A model generated the notes under the pieces. That model searched no databases, was not told where the DNA came from, and worked only from the letters and a program-made list of their open reading frames with translations. Below, piece after piece: positions 1 to 9,339 of a stretch of DNA of 33,387 nt. The stretch is taken from positions 1 through 33,387 of the forward strand of contig JAGPMK010000022.1 in NCBI GenBank assembly GCA_018052995.1, written 5' to 3'. Source of the stretch: Syntrophorhabdales bacterium. GTDB lineage: Bacteria; Desulfobacterota; Syntrophorhabdia; Syntrophorhabdales; Syntrophorhabdaceae. Each line of letters opens with the position of its first letter. The stretch's first letter is position 1. A program made the translations under genes and the position numbers.

Positions 1-2
1 AA

Positions 3-161
3 GTCAAAAGGCTTCTCGAGCGTTATTTGAAGACCGAAATCGAAAGAACTTATATCCAAGAGATCCTGGGAATCAAGAAAAGAAGGTTTTTCGCACTCTT
101 GAAACAGTATAAAGAGAATCCTCAGCATGACATCAGTTCCTTGTCAAGTTTTTTTAATTAG
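3..161 (+). pseudogene. N-terminal fragment of a DDE transposase (helix-turn-helix part)
   Basis: An open frame enters from the left edge and ends at TAG 159-161. It reads as a short helical region followed by a helix-turn-helix of the kind found at the start of IS481-like or ISNCY-like transposases (motif around EILGIKKRRFFALLKQYK). The frame stops about ten residues after this motif, before any catalytic domain, so only an N-terminal scrap survives here. It points towards another transposase scrap on the opposite strand (171-527), which means they are not parts of one element. The family is assigned from memory of similar sequences and the exact IS type is uncertain. No terminal inverted repeats were identified. 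Confidence 0.5.
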
Positions 162-170
162 ACAAAACCA

Positions 171-527
171 AAAAATTTTGTGCGAACACTTTTGTATACA
201 ACTTAATACATTCTGGTTGTAATAGTGGTGGTAGTTCCCTATCTCATAAAAGGCAGAATCCCTATCAGGGTAGCTTACCACTATATATATCTCCTCCTGT
301 TTTGCAGTTCCAAAGAACCTTTCGGTAAAGGCATTGTCCGTGGGTCTTCTTACCCTGGCAAATTATAGCTCGGCACCTATTATATCAAAGAACTCCTTTG
401 TCACAAGGGATGTATTGTGTGATCCCCTGTCTGTTCTCAAATCAGGCAATATGTCTATCCCCTGGTTTCTTAACCCTTTTGCGTTTAACAACATAAAAAA
501 CAGGTCATTGGTGGATAATCTGTAAAT
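171..527 (-). pseudogene. Transposase catalytic-core remnant (DDE integrase domain)
   Basis: Read on the minus strand, this stretch encodes a recognisable retroviral-integrase-type core. It has a second-Asp region reading LRTDRGSHNTS and a catalytic-Glu region reading RPTDNAFTERFFGTAK. An in-frame TAA at 363-365 interrupts it between these motifs. After the segment NYHHYYNQN the usual C-terminal end is replaced by unrelated residues. The first catalytic Asp and everything upstream are absent. It is therefore a dead fragment of an IS3/IS481-type transposase. The open frame on the plus strand over 334-525 is only the shadow of this fragment. Confidence 0.65.
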
Positions 528-542
528 CTTTCAAACATAGTT

Positions 543-650
543 TATCTTTCTCATAGTATTATAATGCACCTAATAGGGTGTTTTATATCCTAAAGATTCA
601 TGAAGCCTCTCATAGTTATAGAGCCTGAAGCACCTTGACAGTAAAAAATT
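543..650 (-). pseudogene. Transposase C-terminal tail remnant
   Basis: The minus strand reads a classic integrase-type C-terminal tail, FRLYNYERLHESLGYKTP, followed by an in-frame TAG and a few more residues. In an intact transposase this tail lies downstream of the catalytic core. Here it lies upstream of the core fragment at 171-527 in the direction of reading. The two must therefore come from different copies or from a rearrangement. Its upstream part would fall inside the methyltransferase gene, so it is cut off there. It is non-functional. Confidence 0.6.
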
Positions 651-668
651 ATTTTGTTAAATTTCACC

Positions 669-1301
669 ATGCCTGTTCACCCCAACCTGCCAAAAGAAGG
701 GATGATATATCAAAGAGACCAATATTCAAAAGGTGGGCCTGGGAGGTGGTATTGGGATTGGCGGGACAGTTTTGTTTACTCTTATATAAAACCAGAGCAT
801 AAAATCATCCTTGATATGGGTTGTGGAGAGGGTATAGGCCTTGAGAAACTAGAAAAATATTTTCCTGAAAAATTCATTTTCGGAATAGACCTTGAGAGGG
901 AGAATGTAGAGATCTGTAAAAGATATAATCTTAATGTTATCAGGGCAAATGTATATCAATTGCCCCTAACTGATGCGTCTGTTGATGCCTGTATCTGTGT
1001 AGACATGCTTGAACATTTGAATAAACCAGAGAAAGGGCTTCGAGAAATAAAAAGGGTGTTGAGAAAAAATGGTATAGTTATAATGACAATACCTAATGAT
1101 CGTAATTTTTTTATCGCCAGGATTGCCATGCTTATGTTTAAGGAGGCCTTCTATGAGGCAGGTCATGAAAAAAAATGGGATCCTAAGTCTTTTGGAAGGC
1201 TTTTTCTCGATGAAGACCTAAGGATCGAAGAGAGAAAAAGCCTTCCTTTTGTTTTCTGGCACACAAGCCTTCATCACCTCATAGTTGCAAGAAAAATTTG
1301 A
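669..1301 (+). CDS. Class I SAM-dependent methyltransferase
   Basis: The protein of about 210 residues has the Rossmann-type methyltransferase fold. Motif I reads ILDMGCGEGIG (SAM-binding glycine loop), an acidic residue follows at the end of strand 2 (FGIDLE), and a motif near ICVDMLEHLNKPEKGL is typical of the Methyltransf_11 group. The C-terminal part is rich in aromatic and basic residues. The substrate cannot be told, but such proteins often modify lipids, quinones or surface sugars. I chose ATG 669; a TTG at 654 lies in frame, inside the transposase tail remnant. No good ribosome binding site precedes any candidate, and ATG 702 (residue 12) is also possible. The insertion remnant directly upstream may have removed the native promoter. 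The gene stands alone, with a 235-nt gap before ligA. Confidence 0.8.
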   Translation: MPVHPNLPKEGMIYQRDQYSKGGPGRWYWDWRDSFVYSYIKPEHKIILDMGCGEGIGLEKLEKYFPEKFIFGIDLERENVEICKRYNLNVIRANVYQLPLTDASVDACICVDMLEHLNKPEKGLREIKRVLRKNGIVIMTIPNDRNFFIARIAMLMFKEAFYEAGHEKKWDPKSFGRLFLDEDLRIEERKSLPFVFWHTSLHHLIVARKI

Positions 1302-1353
1302 TCAATCGCTCTATCATTAAATTATCTTTCCCCATTTTTATGCAAGCAGTTAG

Positions 1354-4082
<2,729 letters not shown>

Positions 4083-4084
4083 AA

Positions 4085-4300
4085 ATGATGCCAGGGTTCG
4101 GTAAAATTTTTATTATAATAGGTATACTGTTTATTATCATTGGCCTTGCCTTTATGTTTGGCGATAAGATCCCCTACATTGGTAGACTACCAGGGGATAT
4201 CCATATAAAAAAAGAAAATTTCAGTTTCTATTTTCCTATAACCACATGTATTATCATAAGCATTGTATTGACTATAATTTTTTCCATATTCAAGAAATGA
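4085..4300 (+). CDS. Small membrane protein of the DUF2905 family
   Basis: This 71-residue protein has two predicted membrane helices (about 8-28 and 50-68) separated by a short loop with the family hallmark IGRLPGDI and then NFSFYFP. DUF2905 proteins occur widely in bacteria and have no established function. The good ribosome site GGGGAG lies just before the start, overlapping the end of queH. A second ATG directly follows the first, so the exact start is ambiguous by one codon. It is the last gene of the ligA-queH unit. Confidence 0.85.
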   Translation: MMPGFGKIFIIIGILFIIIGLAFMFGDKIPYIGRLPGDIHIKKENFSFYFPITTCIIISIVLTIIFSIFKK

Positions 4301-4378
4301 AAGTATTATATTTTTTTCTCAAGAACATATTTTGAATTTTTAGGCATCCTGCCACCTATTTTAAGATAAGGGGTTTTT

Positions 4379-5113
4379 ATGACTACAGATGATAAAAAAC
4401 AGGATACTCATTTCAAGGACATCCTGGAACTTGCCCGTGTCTTAAGTACCAGCACTGTTCCTGAAAAGGTCATCGAAACCGTTCTCAACAATCTCTGTGA
4501 GCACCTTGGCAAAAGGGCAAGATGCGCCTTCTTTGAAGGGGAAGATCTGAGGCTCAGGTTCTGGGCAGGAGAATTCTCATGCCCTGTGGAGGGTCTCAAG
4601 ATTCATAAGGATAGTATTGTGTGGGATGTAGTAAAAAAAGGGATAGCTGTTAATATTACAGACCCTCACCAGATAAATGGCTATGCCCACACCCTATCTA
4701 CGCCTGTTAAAATAAAGGCGATTATCCCTCTGAGATATATGGATCCCCTCACCAATGAGGAAAAACAACTGGGCGCCTTAATCGTTGATTCAGGAAAAGA
4801 GGAAACCCCTATTTCACCTGAAGATTTTGAGTATCTCCAGGTCATAGCTCAGCTCATTGGCGCCATCGTAGGCAGGGCTCAACTCATTGAACAGCTCATG
4901 ACAACCTGCCAGCGCCAGGAGATGATCCTTATGGAGACCGCCCACAACTTCCGAAATCGCATAGTTGTGATTGGCGGTCTCTCCCGGCGTATTGCCCATG
5001 CATTAAAGGGCACTGACATTGCAGAAAAAGCTGAACAGCTTCTCAGGGAGGTGGAGGCCCTCGAGGCCAGTCTTGCGACATTCGAAAAATATATGTCCCA
5101 GATAGAGCCTTAA
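4379..5113 (+). CDS. GAF-domain protein with a histidine-kinase-like dimerisation helix and no ATPase
   Basis: Residues about 15-175 resemble a GAF sensor domain, with an N-terminal helix, a central sheet region and a closing amphipathic helix. Residues about 176-240 are helical and contain METAHNFRNRIVVIGGLSRR, with His189. This resembles the H-box of HisKA domains, where the phospho-accepting His is followed by an acidic residue and then an Arg-Asn pair. Here the residue after His is Asn. The protein ends after this helix pair, so the HATPase catalytic domain is missing. It cannot phosphorylate itself and may be a phospho-acceptor, a dimerising ligand sensor or a decayed kinase. It stands alone, with ribosome site AAGGGG, and converges on tusA. 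Cytoplasmic; no signal peptide or membrane segment. Confidence 0.75.
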   Translation: MTTDDKKQDTHFKDILELARVLSTSTVPEKVIETVLNNLCEHLGKRARCAFFEGEDLRLRFWAGEFSCPVEGLKIHKDSIVWDVVKKGIAVNITDPHQINGYAHTLSTPVKIKAIIPLRYMDPLTNEEKQLGALIVDSGKEETPISPEDFEYLQVIAQLIGAIVGRAQLIEQLMTTCQRQEMILMETAHNFRNRIVVIGGLSRRIAHALKGTDIAEKAEQLLREVEALEASLATFEKYMSQIEP

Positions 5114-5146
5114 GAGTCTATCACCCTTAATCTCTAGCCAACCAGT

Positions 5147-5353
5147 CTATTTTGTAATAGTAATAACAAATTCTTCACCTGATTCTTTTATCGATACCTT
5201 CAACCCTGCGTTTTCAGCCATACGTCTCACGTTTTCACGAGAGGCAACTGTATCCACCAAAACCTCAACAGGAAACTCACCTTCCTGTATTACCTTATTT
5301 GTAATGATTACAGGCTGGGGACAGGAAAGCCCCCTGGCATCTATCTTTTTCAT
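5147..5353 (-). CDS. TusA-family sulfur or selenium carrier protein
   Basis: This 68-residue protein has the TusA/SirA fold. The conserved N-terminal motif ARGLSCPQP carries the CPxP signature; Cys10 is the persulfide (or perselenide) carrying residue of the family. I use the ATG at 5353, which has a good GGAGG site and gives the standard N-terminus; an upstream in-frame extension to 5407 would overlap yedE and has no such support. It lies 14 nt downstream of yedE and is surely cotranscribed. YedE-type transporters are commonly paired with a TusA-like partner that receives the imported sulfur species, or in this subgroup is linked to selenium metabolism. Which element is handled here cannot be read from the sequence. 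Confidence 0.88.
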   Translation of the reverse strand: MKKIDARGLSCPQPVIITNKVIQEGEFPVEVLVDTVASRENVRRMAENAGLKVSIKESGEEFVITITK

Positions 5354-5367
5354 ATATACCTCCAATC

Positions 5368-6483
5368 TTAATATCTTTCTCTCATGGTAAAACCAACAAC
5401 AAGGCATACAGTAATACCAACAAGCACAGCAATCATGCCATAAAGGCTTGGGCCACCCACATTCAACACACCCTGCACCATAGCATCAGACCTTCCTGCA
5501 AGATTAAAGTTATGGGAGATGCCTGCCCCCACAATCATGCCTATTACAAAGACCCCTGCGTCCGTATCGCCTTCGCCTGCAAGAAAGAGCTGTCTGCCAG
5601 GACAGCCTCCTGCAAGCACAAAGGCAAGCCCTGCAAGGGTCATACCAAGAAAATTCCACACATGATTACTATGGGCAACGGGCTGAAGAACAAATCCAAA
5701 TCTTACCTGCCCGAGAAGCATGTTTGAAATAAAAGCAGCAACAAGAAACGCTGCAACACCACTTACAAGATGGGTATCTCTCATCAAAATTATATCCCTT
5801 AATGAACCCATGGTGCAAAACCGGGTGCGCTGGGCAATAAATCCTATAATGAGTCCAACAATAAGGGACACCGGGATAGCAGCATGGAGTGATCCAGGGC
5901 CTTTATCGCTAAAAAATATAGGACCGCCAGGGAGGAATTGCGGTCGGAACATAAGGAGAAGCAAAAGCCCTATCATAGAAAGGGGTATAATCCATCCAGC
6001 AGAGTTGTAGGTTTTATAAGAACGGCCGAGATTATAGCCTGATTTGAGGAATTGCACACCGACACCTATCCCTGCTGTCAATCCAATAAGGGCAGTAATA
6101 CCGTTTAGATCTCCGCCGGCAAGACGAAGAAGTGCCCGCCAGGGGCAACCGAGAAATGTGAGTGCGCCAATCATGGCGAAGACACCGAGCATGAATCGGA
6201 CAAGAGGGGCAGAACCAGCTCTTGCGCGGAATTCTCTAAAAAGTAATGCGGCTATTGTTGAGCCAAGGACAAAACCAATAATCTCTGGCCTTATGTACTG
6301 GACAATACTTATGCGATGAAGACCAAGGGCACCGGCAATATCCCGCTCAAAACAGGCAACACAAACCCCCATGTTAGGCGGATTGCCAAGCCGCTGAAGC
6401 AGCGATGCAAGTATACCAATCACGGCACCTGAAATAACTATGCCCCATCGAGAGGCAAAAAAACGGGTAATTTTTTCTGACAT
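5368..6483 (-). CDS. yedE: YedE-type (YeeE/YedE) membrane transporter linked to selenium/sulfur metabolism
   Basis: This 371-residue integral membrane protein has about 9-10 helices and two internal repeats. The conserved short motifs carry cysteines: GVCVACFERD, FLGCPWR, RTRFCTMG and AGGCPGRQ. This layout matches the YeeE/YedE (TsuA-like) family, which in characterised members passes thiosulfate through the membrane along conserved Cys residues. The N-terminal pattern around GVCVACFERDIAGALGLHR matches the subgroup annotated as a selenium-metabolism YedE; that is recalled family knowledge. The start ATG 6483 has a strong AAGGAGGG site. tusA follows after 14 nt. Transcription probably begins near 6700 and passes through a structured leader with a terminator and antiterminator, so the pair is likely controlled by attenuation. 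Frames on the opposite strand over 5512-6319 are shadows. Confidence 0.9.
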   Translation of the reverse strand: MSEKITRFFASRWGIVISGAVIGILASLLQRLGNPPNMGVCVACFERDIAGALGLHRISIVQYIRPEIIGFVLGSTIAALLFREFRARAGSAPLVRFMLGVFAMIGALTFLGCPWRALLRLAGGDLNGITALIGLTAGIGVGVQFLKSGYNLGRSYKTYNSAGWIIPLSMIGLLLLLMFRPQFLPGGPIFFSDKGPGSLHAAIPVSLIVGLIIGFIAQRTRFCTMGSLRDIILMRDTHLVSGVAAFLVAAFISNMLLGQVRFGFVLQPVAHSNHVWNFLGMTLAGLAFVLAGGCPGRQLFLAGEGDTDAGVFVIGMIVGAGISHNFNLAGRSDAMVQGVLNVGGPSLYGMIAVLVGITVCLVVGFTMRERY

Positions 6484-6516
6484 TGTGTCTCCCTCCTTGT
6501 TTTGTTATGGTGAATT

Positions 6517-6550
6517 AAAAAAAGCCGCTGCCAGTGTAAGCCGGAGCGGC
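6517..6550 (-). terminator. Intrinsic terminator in the yedE leader (attenuator)
   Basis: On the minus strand GCCGCT (6550-6545) pairs with AGCGGC (6529-6524). An inner four-pair extension CCGG/CTGG is offset by one bulged base, a 6-nt loop closes it, and seven T residues follow (6523-6517). It lies 34 nt upstream of the yedE start codon, so it would stop transcription before the gene unless overridden. Confidence 0.8.
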
Positions 6551-6690
6551 TGAGGGAGGACACCTTTAAAAGAATTAAGGTGGGACCCTGCTTACCATTA
6601 CCAGCAAACACTGACAGCCGTGGGAACACCAACTGGTGTTCTTTTTCATGCATCATATCAGCGAATGGTATGGCATACATCCCTCCTTTT
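6517..6690 (-). promoter_or_regulatory. Candidate cis-regulatory RNA (riboswitch-like attenuator) ahead of yedE-tusA
   Basis: The leader holds several helices on the minus strand. There is a hairpin GAACACC/GGTGTTC with a 4-nt loop (6641-6624). The segment GCTGTCAGTGT (6618-6608) can form 11 pairs, one of them G-U, with ACACTGGCAGC (6537-6527). A small hairpin lies at 6607-6588, and a further hairpin pairs CACCTT with AAGGTG (6582-6561). The 11-pair helix uses the 3' half of the terminator stem, so the two structures exclude each other, which is how a transcription attenuator works. No run of regulatory codons suggests a leader peptide. It does not match the riboswitch consensus sequences I know. 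The ligand is unknown; a selenium, sulfur or related metabolite is an inference from the genes controlled. Confidence 0.6.
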
Positions 6691-6707
6691 CCATAATAAT
6701 GTTGTTT

Positions 6708-6737
6708 TATATACCATAAAAATATTTACCCTGACAA
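6708..6737 (-). promoter_or_regulatory. Sigma-70 promoter for yedE-tusA
   Basis: On the minus strand TTGTCA (6737-6732) is followed after 18 bp by TATATA (6713-6708). Five of six bases match the -35 consensus and the -10 is good. The start would fall near 6700, giving a leader of about 215 nt. Confidence 0.65.
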
Positions 6738-6826
6738 TCGAAAAATAGACATGGGCTTTCATAAAATCTGCCTTTGCTCTTTTCAAGGTCTTTTTTATGG
6801 CATCCACCCATAGTTTATTTTTTTCG

Positions 6827-6955
6827 TGTTATAATTAACTAACACCCCCCTTTGAAGAACGTAAGGGATACCTTTAGAGAAAAGGCAGCCCCTTAATCAG
6901 AGCAGCCTAAGGTCTTGGTTTACCCATTGCTTAATTGTCTTGTATCAGAGGGCAA
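6827..6955 (+). ncRNA. Possible small structured RNA or long leader upstream of phoU
   Basis: An extended -10 element TGTTATAAT (6827-6835) lacks a good -35. About 7 nt downstream begins a segment whose ends pair: CCCTTTGA (6848-6855) with TCAGAGGG (6945-6952). Inside it is a small hairpin CCTTT/AAAGG (about 6871-6885). The enclosed region has no convincing reading frame. It could be a small RNA or just the 5' part of a second phoU transcript. No terminator with a T-run follows it, which weakens the independent-RNA idea. Confidence 0.25.
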
Positions 6956-6968
6956 AAATGAATATAAT
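6940..6968 (+). promoter_or_regulatory. Sigma-70 promoter for the phoU-pst operon
   Basis: TTGTAT (6940-6945), a 17-bp spacer and a perfect TATAAT (6963-6968) would start transcription near 6975, about 20 nt before the phoU ATG. No clear Pho box repeat was recognised around it. Confidence 0.6.
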
Positions 6969-6996
6969 CATCAAAGGAAAAATTTAGGAGGGTTTG

Positions 6997-7671
6997 ATGG
7001 AGGGACATATCTATAGGGTTTTTGATGTAGAGCTGAAAGAGCTTAAGGAGGGACTTTTATACGAAGGCGGTCTTGTAGAAAAGGCAATAAGAGAGGCAAT
7101 GCAGGCATTACTTGAGAGAAATTCTGATATTGCCAGGGATGTTATAAATAATGATGACATAGTAAATGCCAAAGAGGTAGAGATTGATGAATTTTGTCTC
7201 AAACTTCTTGCACTGAGACAGCCTGCAGCAAAGGATCTGAGATTTATTACCACAGCCATAAAGATAAATTATGACCTTGAGCGAATAGGGGATATGGCTG
7301 TAAATATCTGTGAAAGGGTATTGGAGCTAAACGAGGAGCCTCGGCTTAAGCCATATATTGACCTGCCGAATATGGCAGAGACCGTAGAACTGATGGTTAA
7401 GGAGAGCCTTGACGCCTTTGTCAGGGAGGATGTTGAGCTTGCCTTGAAAGTCACAAGGGATGACGAGAAGGTGGATCAACTTCTCGATCAGATATTTCGT
7501 GAGCTTTTAACATACATGATAGAAAATCCCAAGACCATATCAAGGGCAACAAGGATCCTTTTTATCTCTAAATATCTTGAGAGAATGGCTGACCACGCTG
7601 TAAATATCTCTGAACTTGTGATATTTATGGTTGAGGGAAAGATAATACGACACATCAAGCCCAGCGAATAA
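6997..7671 (+). CDS. phoU: Phosphate signalling/transport regulator PhoU
   Basis: The 224-residue all-helical protein contains the two PhoU repeats. Each has the metal-site type motif: DLERIGDMAVNICE in the first half and YLERMADHAVNISE in the second (the E/DxxxD pattern). PhoU holds the Pst transporter and its sensor kinase in the phosphate-replete state and limits phosphate uptake. ATG 6997 is chosen because AGGAGG ends 5 nt before it; the TTG immediately upstream in frame is less likely. phoU is the first gene of the operon and pstS follows after 7 nt. No phoR or phoB is present in the window, so the partner kinase must be elsewhere. Confidence 0.95.
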   Translation: MEGHIYRVFDVELKELKEGLLYEGGLVEKAIREAMQALLERNSDIARDVINNDDIVNAKEVEIDEFCLKLLALRQPAAKDLRFITTAIKINYDLERIGDMAVNICERVLELNEEPRLKPYIDLPNMAETVELMVKESLDAFVREDVELALKVTRDDEKVDQLLDQIFRELLTYMIENPKTISRATRILFISKYLERMADHAVNISELVIFMVEGKIIRHIKPSE

Positions 7672-7678
7672 AAGGTAT

Positions 7679-8488
7679 ATGATTAAAAGGATAGGCATTT
7701 TTTTTATTGTTTTTATTATATTGTTGTGCTCTTGCGGCAATAAAGGCAGCAAAGATGGTAGCAAAAAGCATGTTGTAACCATAGCAGGTTCAACATCAGT
7801 TATGCCTTTTACTGAAAAACTTGCAGAATATTTTATGCTACAGAATCCTAATTTCATAATAGATGTTCAGGGTGGAGGCTCAACAGCAGGTATACAGGCA
7901 TGTCTCAATAATACCGTTGATATAGGTATGTCCTCGAGAAAGCTAAAGCAAGATGAGAGGCTTAACGAGATTATTATATGCTATGACGGTATCTCTATTG
8001 TAGTCCATCCTGATAACCCGATAAATGCCCTTACACTGGATCAGGTTAGGGCAATCTTTTCCGCAAAGATTAAAAACTGGAAAGAACTTGGTTGGGTTAA
8101 CAGAAGGATAGATGCAATAACAAGGGAGGAGGGTTCTGGGACAAGGGGTTCATTTGAGGACCTTGTAATGAATGGGGAAGAGATTGATGACAGTATCATG
8201 GTTCAGGATTCTAATGGATCTGTAAAAGAGATAGTGGCAACTGACCCATATGCTATTGGATACATATCCTTAGGCCTTGTGGATAAACGGGTCAAGGCTC
8301 TTATAATAGATGGTGTCGTTCCTACTGTTTCCAGCATAAAGTCTGGATCCTATAAGATTATGAGACCATTTCTTTTTTTAACCAACGGTGATCCTGACGA
8401 CAATGCAAGAGAATTCATAGAGTTTGTTCTGTCAAGGCAGGGGCAGGATTTATTGAGAAAAGAGGGCTTGATAGGATCATATGAATAA
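7679..8488 (+). CDS. pstS: Periplasmic phosphate-binding lipoprotein PstS
   Basis: The N-terminus is a lipoprotein signal peptide: basic start, hydrophobic run, lipobox LCSC with Cys19, then a Gly/Ser/Lys-rich linker. The mature part (about 32-269) is a PBP-like phosphate receptor. The phosphate-binding loops are visible: IAGSTSVMPF near the start, DIGMSSRKL, and REEGSGTRGSF. At 269 residues it belongs to the shorter, lipid-anchored PstS type. It captures phosphate and delivers it to PstC/PstA. The end overlaps the pstC start by 8 nt (ATGAATAA), so translation of the two is coupled. Confidence 0.95.
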   Translation: MIKRIGIFFIVFIILLCSCGNKGSKDGSKKHVVTIAGSTSVMPFTEKLAEYFMLQNPNFIIDVQGGGSTAGIQACLNNTVDIGMSSRKLKQDERLNEIIICYDGISIVVHPDNPINALTLDQVRAIFSAKIKNWKELGWVNRRIDAITREEGSGTRGSFEDLVMNGEEIDDSIMVQDSNGSVKEIVATDPYAIGYISLGLVDKRVKALIIDGVVPTVSSIKSGSYKIMRPFLFLTNGDPDDNAREFIEFVLSRQGQDLLRKEGLIGSYE

Positions 8489-9338
8489 AGCGGTGTCTAT
8501 AAAAGAGCAGATTGTTAAAACCGTGCTCACTATATTTGCGTTATCTTCATTGTTGTTTCTTTTTCTTATATTCATATTTATCCTTTTTGAGGGGTCGCCG
8601 CTTTTTCTCAAAGTAGGTTTAAGAAATATAATATTTGGTTTTAAATGGGCGCCAACAAAAGGGTCTTTTGGGATATTTCCTATGATAATATCCTCTTTTC
8701 TTGTTACTATAGGTGCCCTTGCCATAGGTGCACCACTTGGGCTTTCATGTGCCATATACCTTTCGGAATATTCTGGCAAGAGACTTAAGATGATTCTGAA
8801 ACCAGCACTGGAACTACTTGCAGGGATACCATCCGTTGTATACGGTTTCCTTGGGGTTATTTATATAGTTCCTATTGTAAGGAATTACCTCGGGGGTTCA
8901 GGTTTCTCTCTCCTTTCTACCTCTATTATACTTGGCATAATGATACTCCCAACCATAATAAGCATCTCCTTTGATTCAATAATGAGTGTCCCTAGGTCAT
9001 ACAGAGAGGGTTCATATGCTATGGGTGCAACAAAGTGGCAGACCATATATAATATAGTAGTGCCTGCAGCAAAATCAGGGATACTGGCAAGTTTTATACT
9101 TGGTATGGGCAGGGCAATAGGTGAGACAATGGCAGTTATAATGATTGCTGGTAATGCACTAAAGATACCTATGAGCATAACAGATCCATTAAGAACCCTC
9201 ACCGGCAATATCGCCCTTGAGCTTGCATATGCCACAGGAGACCATAGGCTAGGGTTATTTTCAACGGGCATAGTGCTCCTTGTGATTATTATGGCACTTA
9301 ATTATATTGCAAACTTTGGAATAAAAAGAAGGTCGTAG
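8481..9338 (+). CDS. pstC: Phosphate ABC transporter permease PstC
   Basis: The 285-residue membrane protein has six or so helices and a BPD-type permease domain. The loop that contacts the ATPase is clear: YREGSYAMGATKWQTIYNIV, followed by the GRAIGETMAV motif typical of PstC. The first helix (about 13-38) is followed by a periplasmic segment. Its start overlaps the end of pstS by 8 nt; pstA begins 1 nt after its stop. It forms the channel with PstA. Confidence 0.95.
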   Translation: MNKAVSIKEQIVKTVLTIFALSSLLFLFLIFIFILFEGSPLFLKVGLRNIIFGFKWAPTKGSFGIFPMIISSFLVTIGALAIGAPLGLSCAIYLSEYSGKRLKMILKPALELLAGIPSVVYGFLGVIYIVPIVRNYLGGSGFSLLSTSIILGIMILPTIISISFDSIMSVPRSYREGSYAMGATKWQTIYNIVVPAAKSGILASFILGMGRAIGETMAVIMIAGNALKIPMSITDPLRTLTGNIALELAYATGDHRLGLFSTGIVLLVIIMALNYIANFGIKRRS

Positions 9339-9339
9339 G

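Noticed and set aside
165-190. An ACAAAA/TTTTGT inverted repeat as an insertion sequence end
   Set aside because: It is only six bases, AT-rich, and has no matching copy at the other side of the transposase fragments.
334-525. A 63-codon plus-strand frame near the left edge
   Set aside because: It is the complement of the transposase core remnant, whose catalytic motifs read on the minus strand.
5512-6319. Three open frames on the plus strand opposite yedE
   Set aside because: They lie wholly inside the clear yedE gene, have low-complexity basic compositions, lack ribosome sites and match no family. They are shadows of a membrane-protein gene.
6524-6641. Resemblance of the plus strand to a thiamine (THI) or cobalamin riboswitch
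   Set aside because: A GGCTGAG and a CCCTG with ATTACCAGC look vaguely like THI core parts, but order and spacing are wrong, the strand is opposite to yedE and the plus-strand gene (phoU) is 350 nt away with its own promoter.
6438-6680. An 80-codon minus-strand frame running through the leader into yedE, as a leader peptide or small gene
   Set aside because: The ribosome site lies only one base before its ATG, the frame runs through the hairpins and terminator, and it has no run of regulatory codons. A very short alternative peptide (seven codons) at the same site also lacks Cys codons. RNA-based control fits better.
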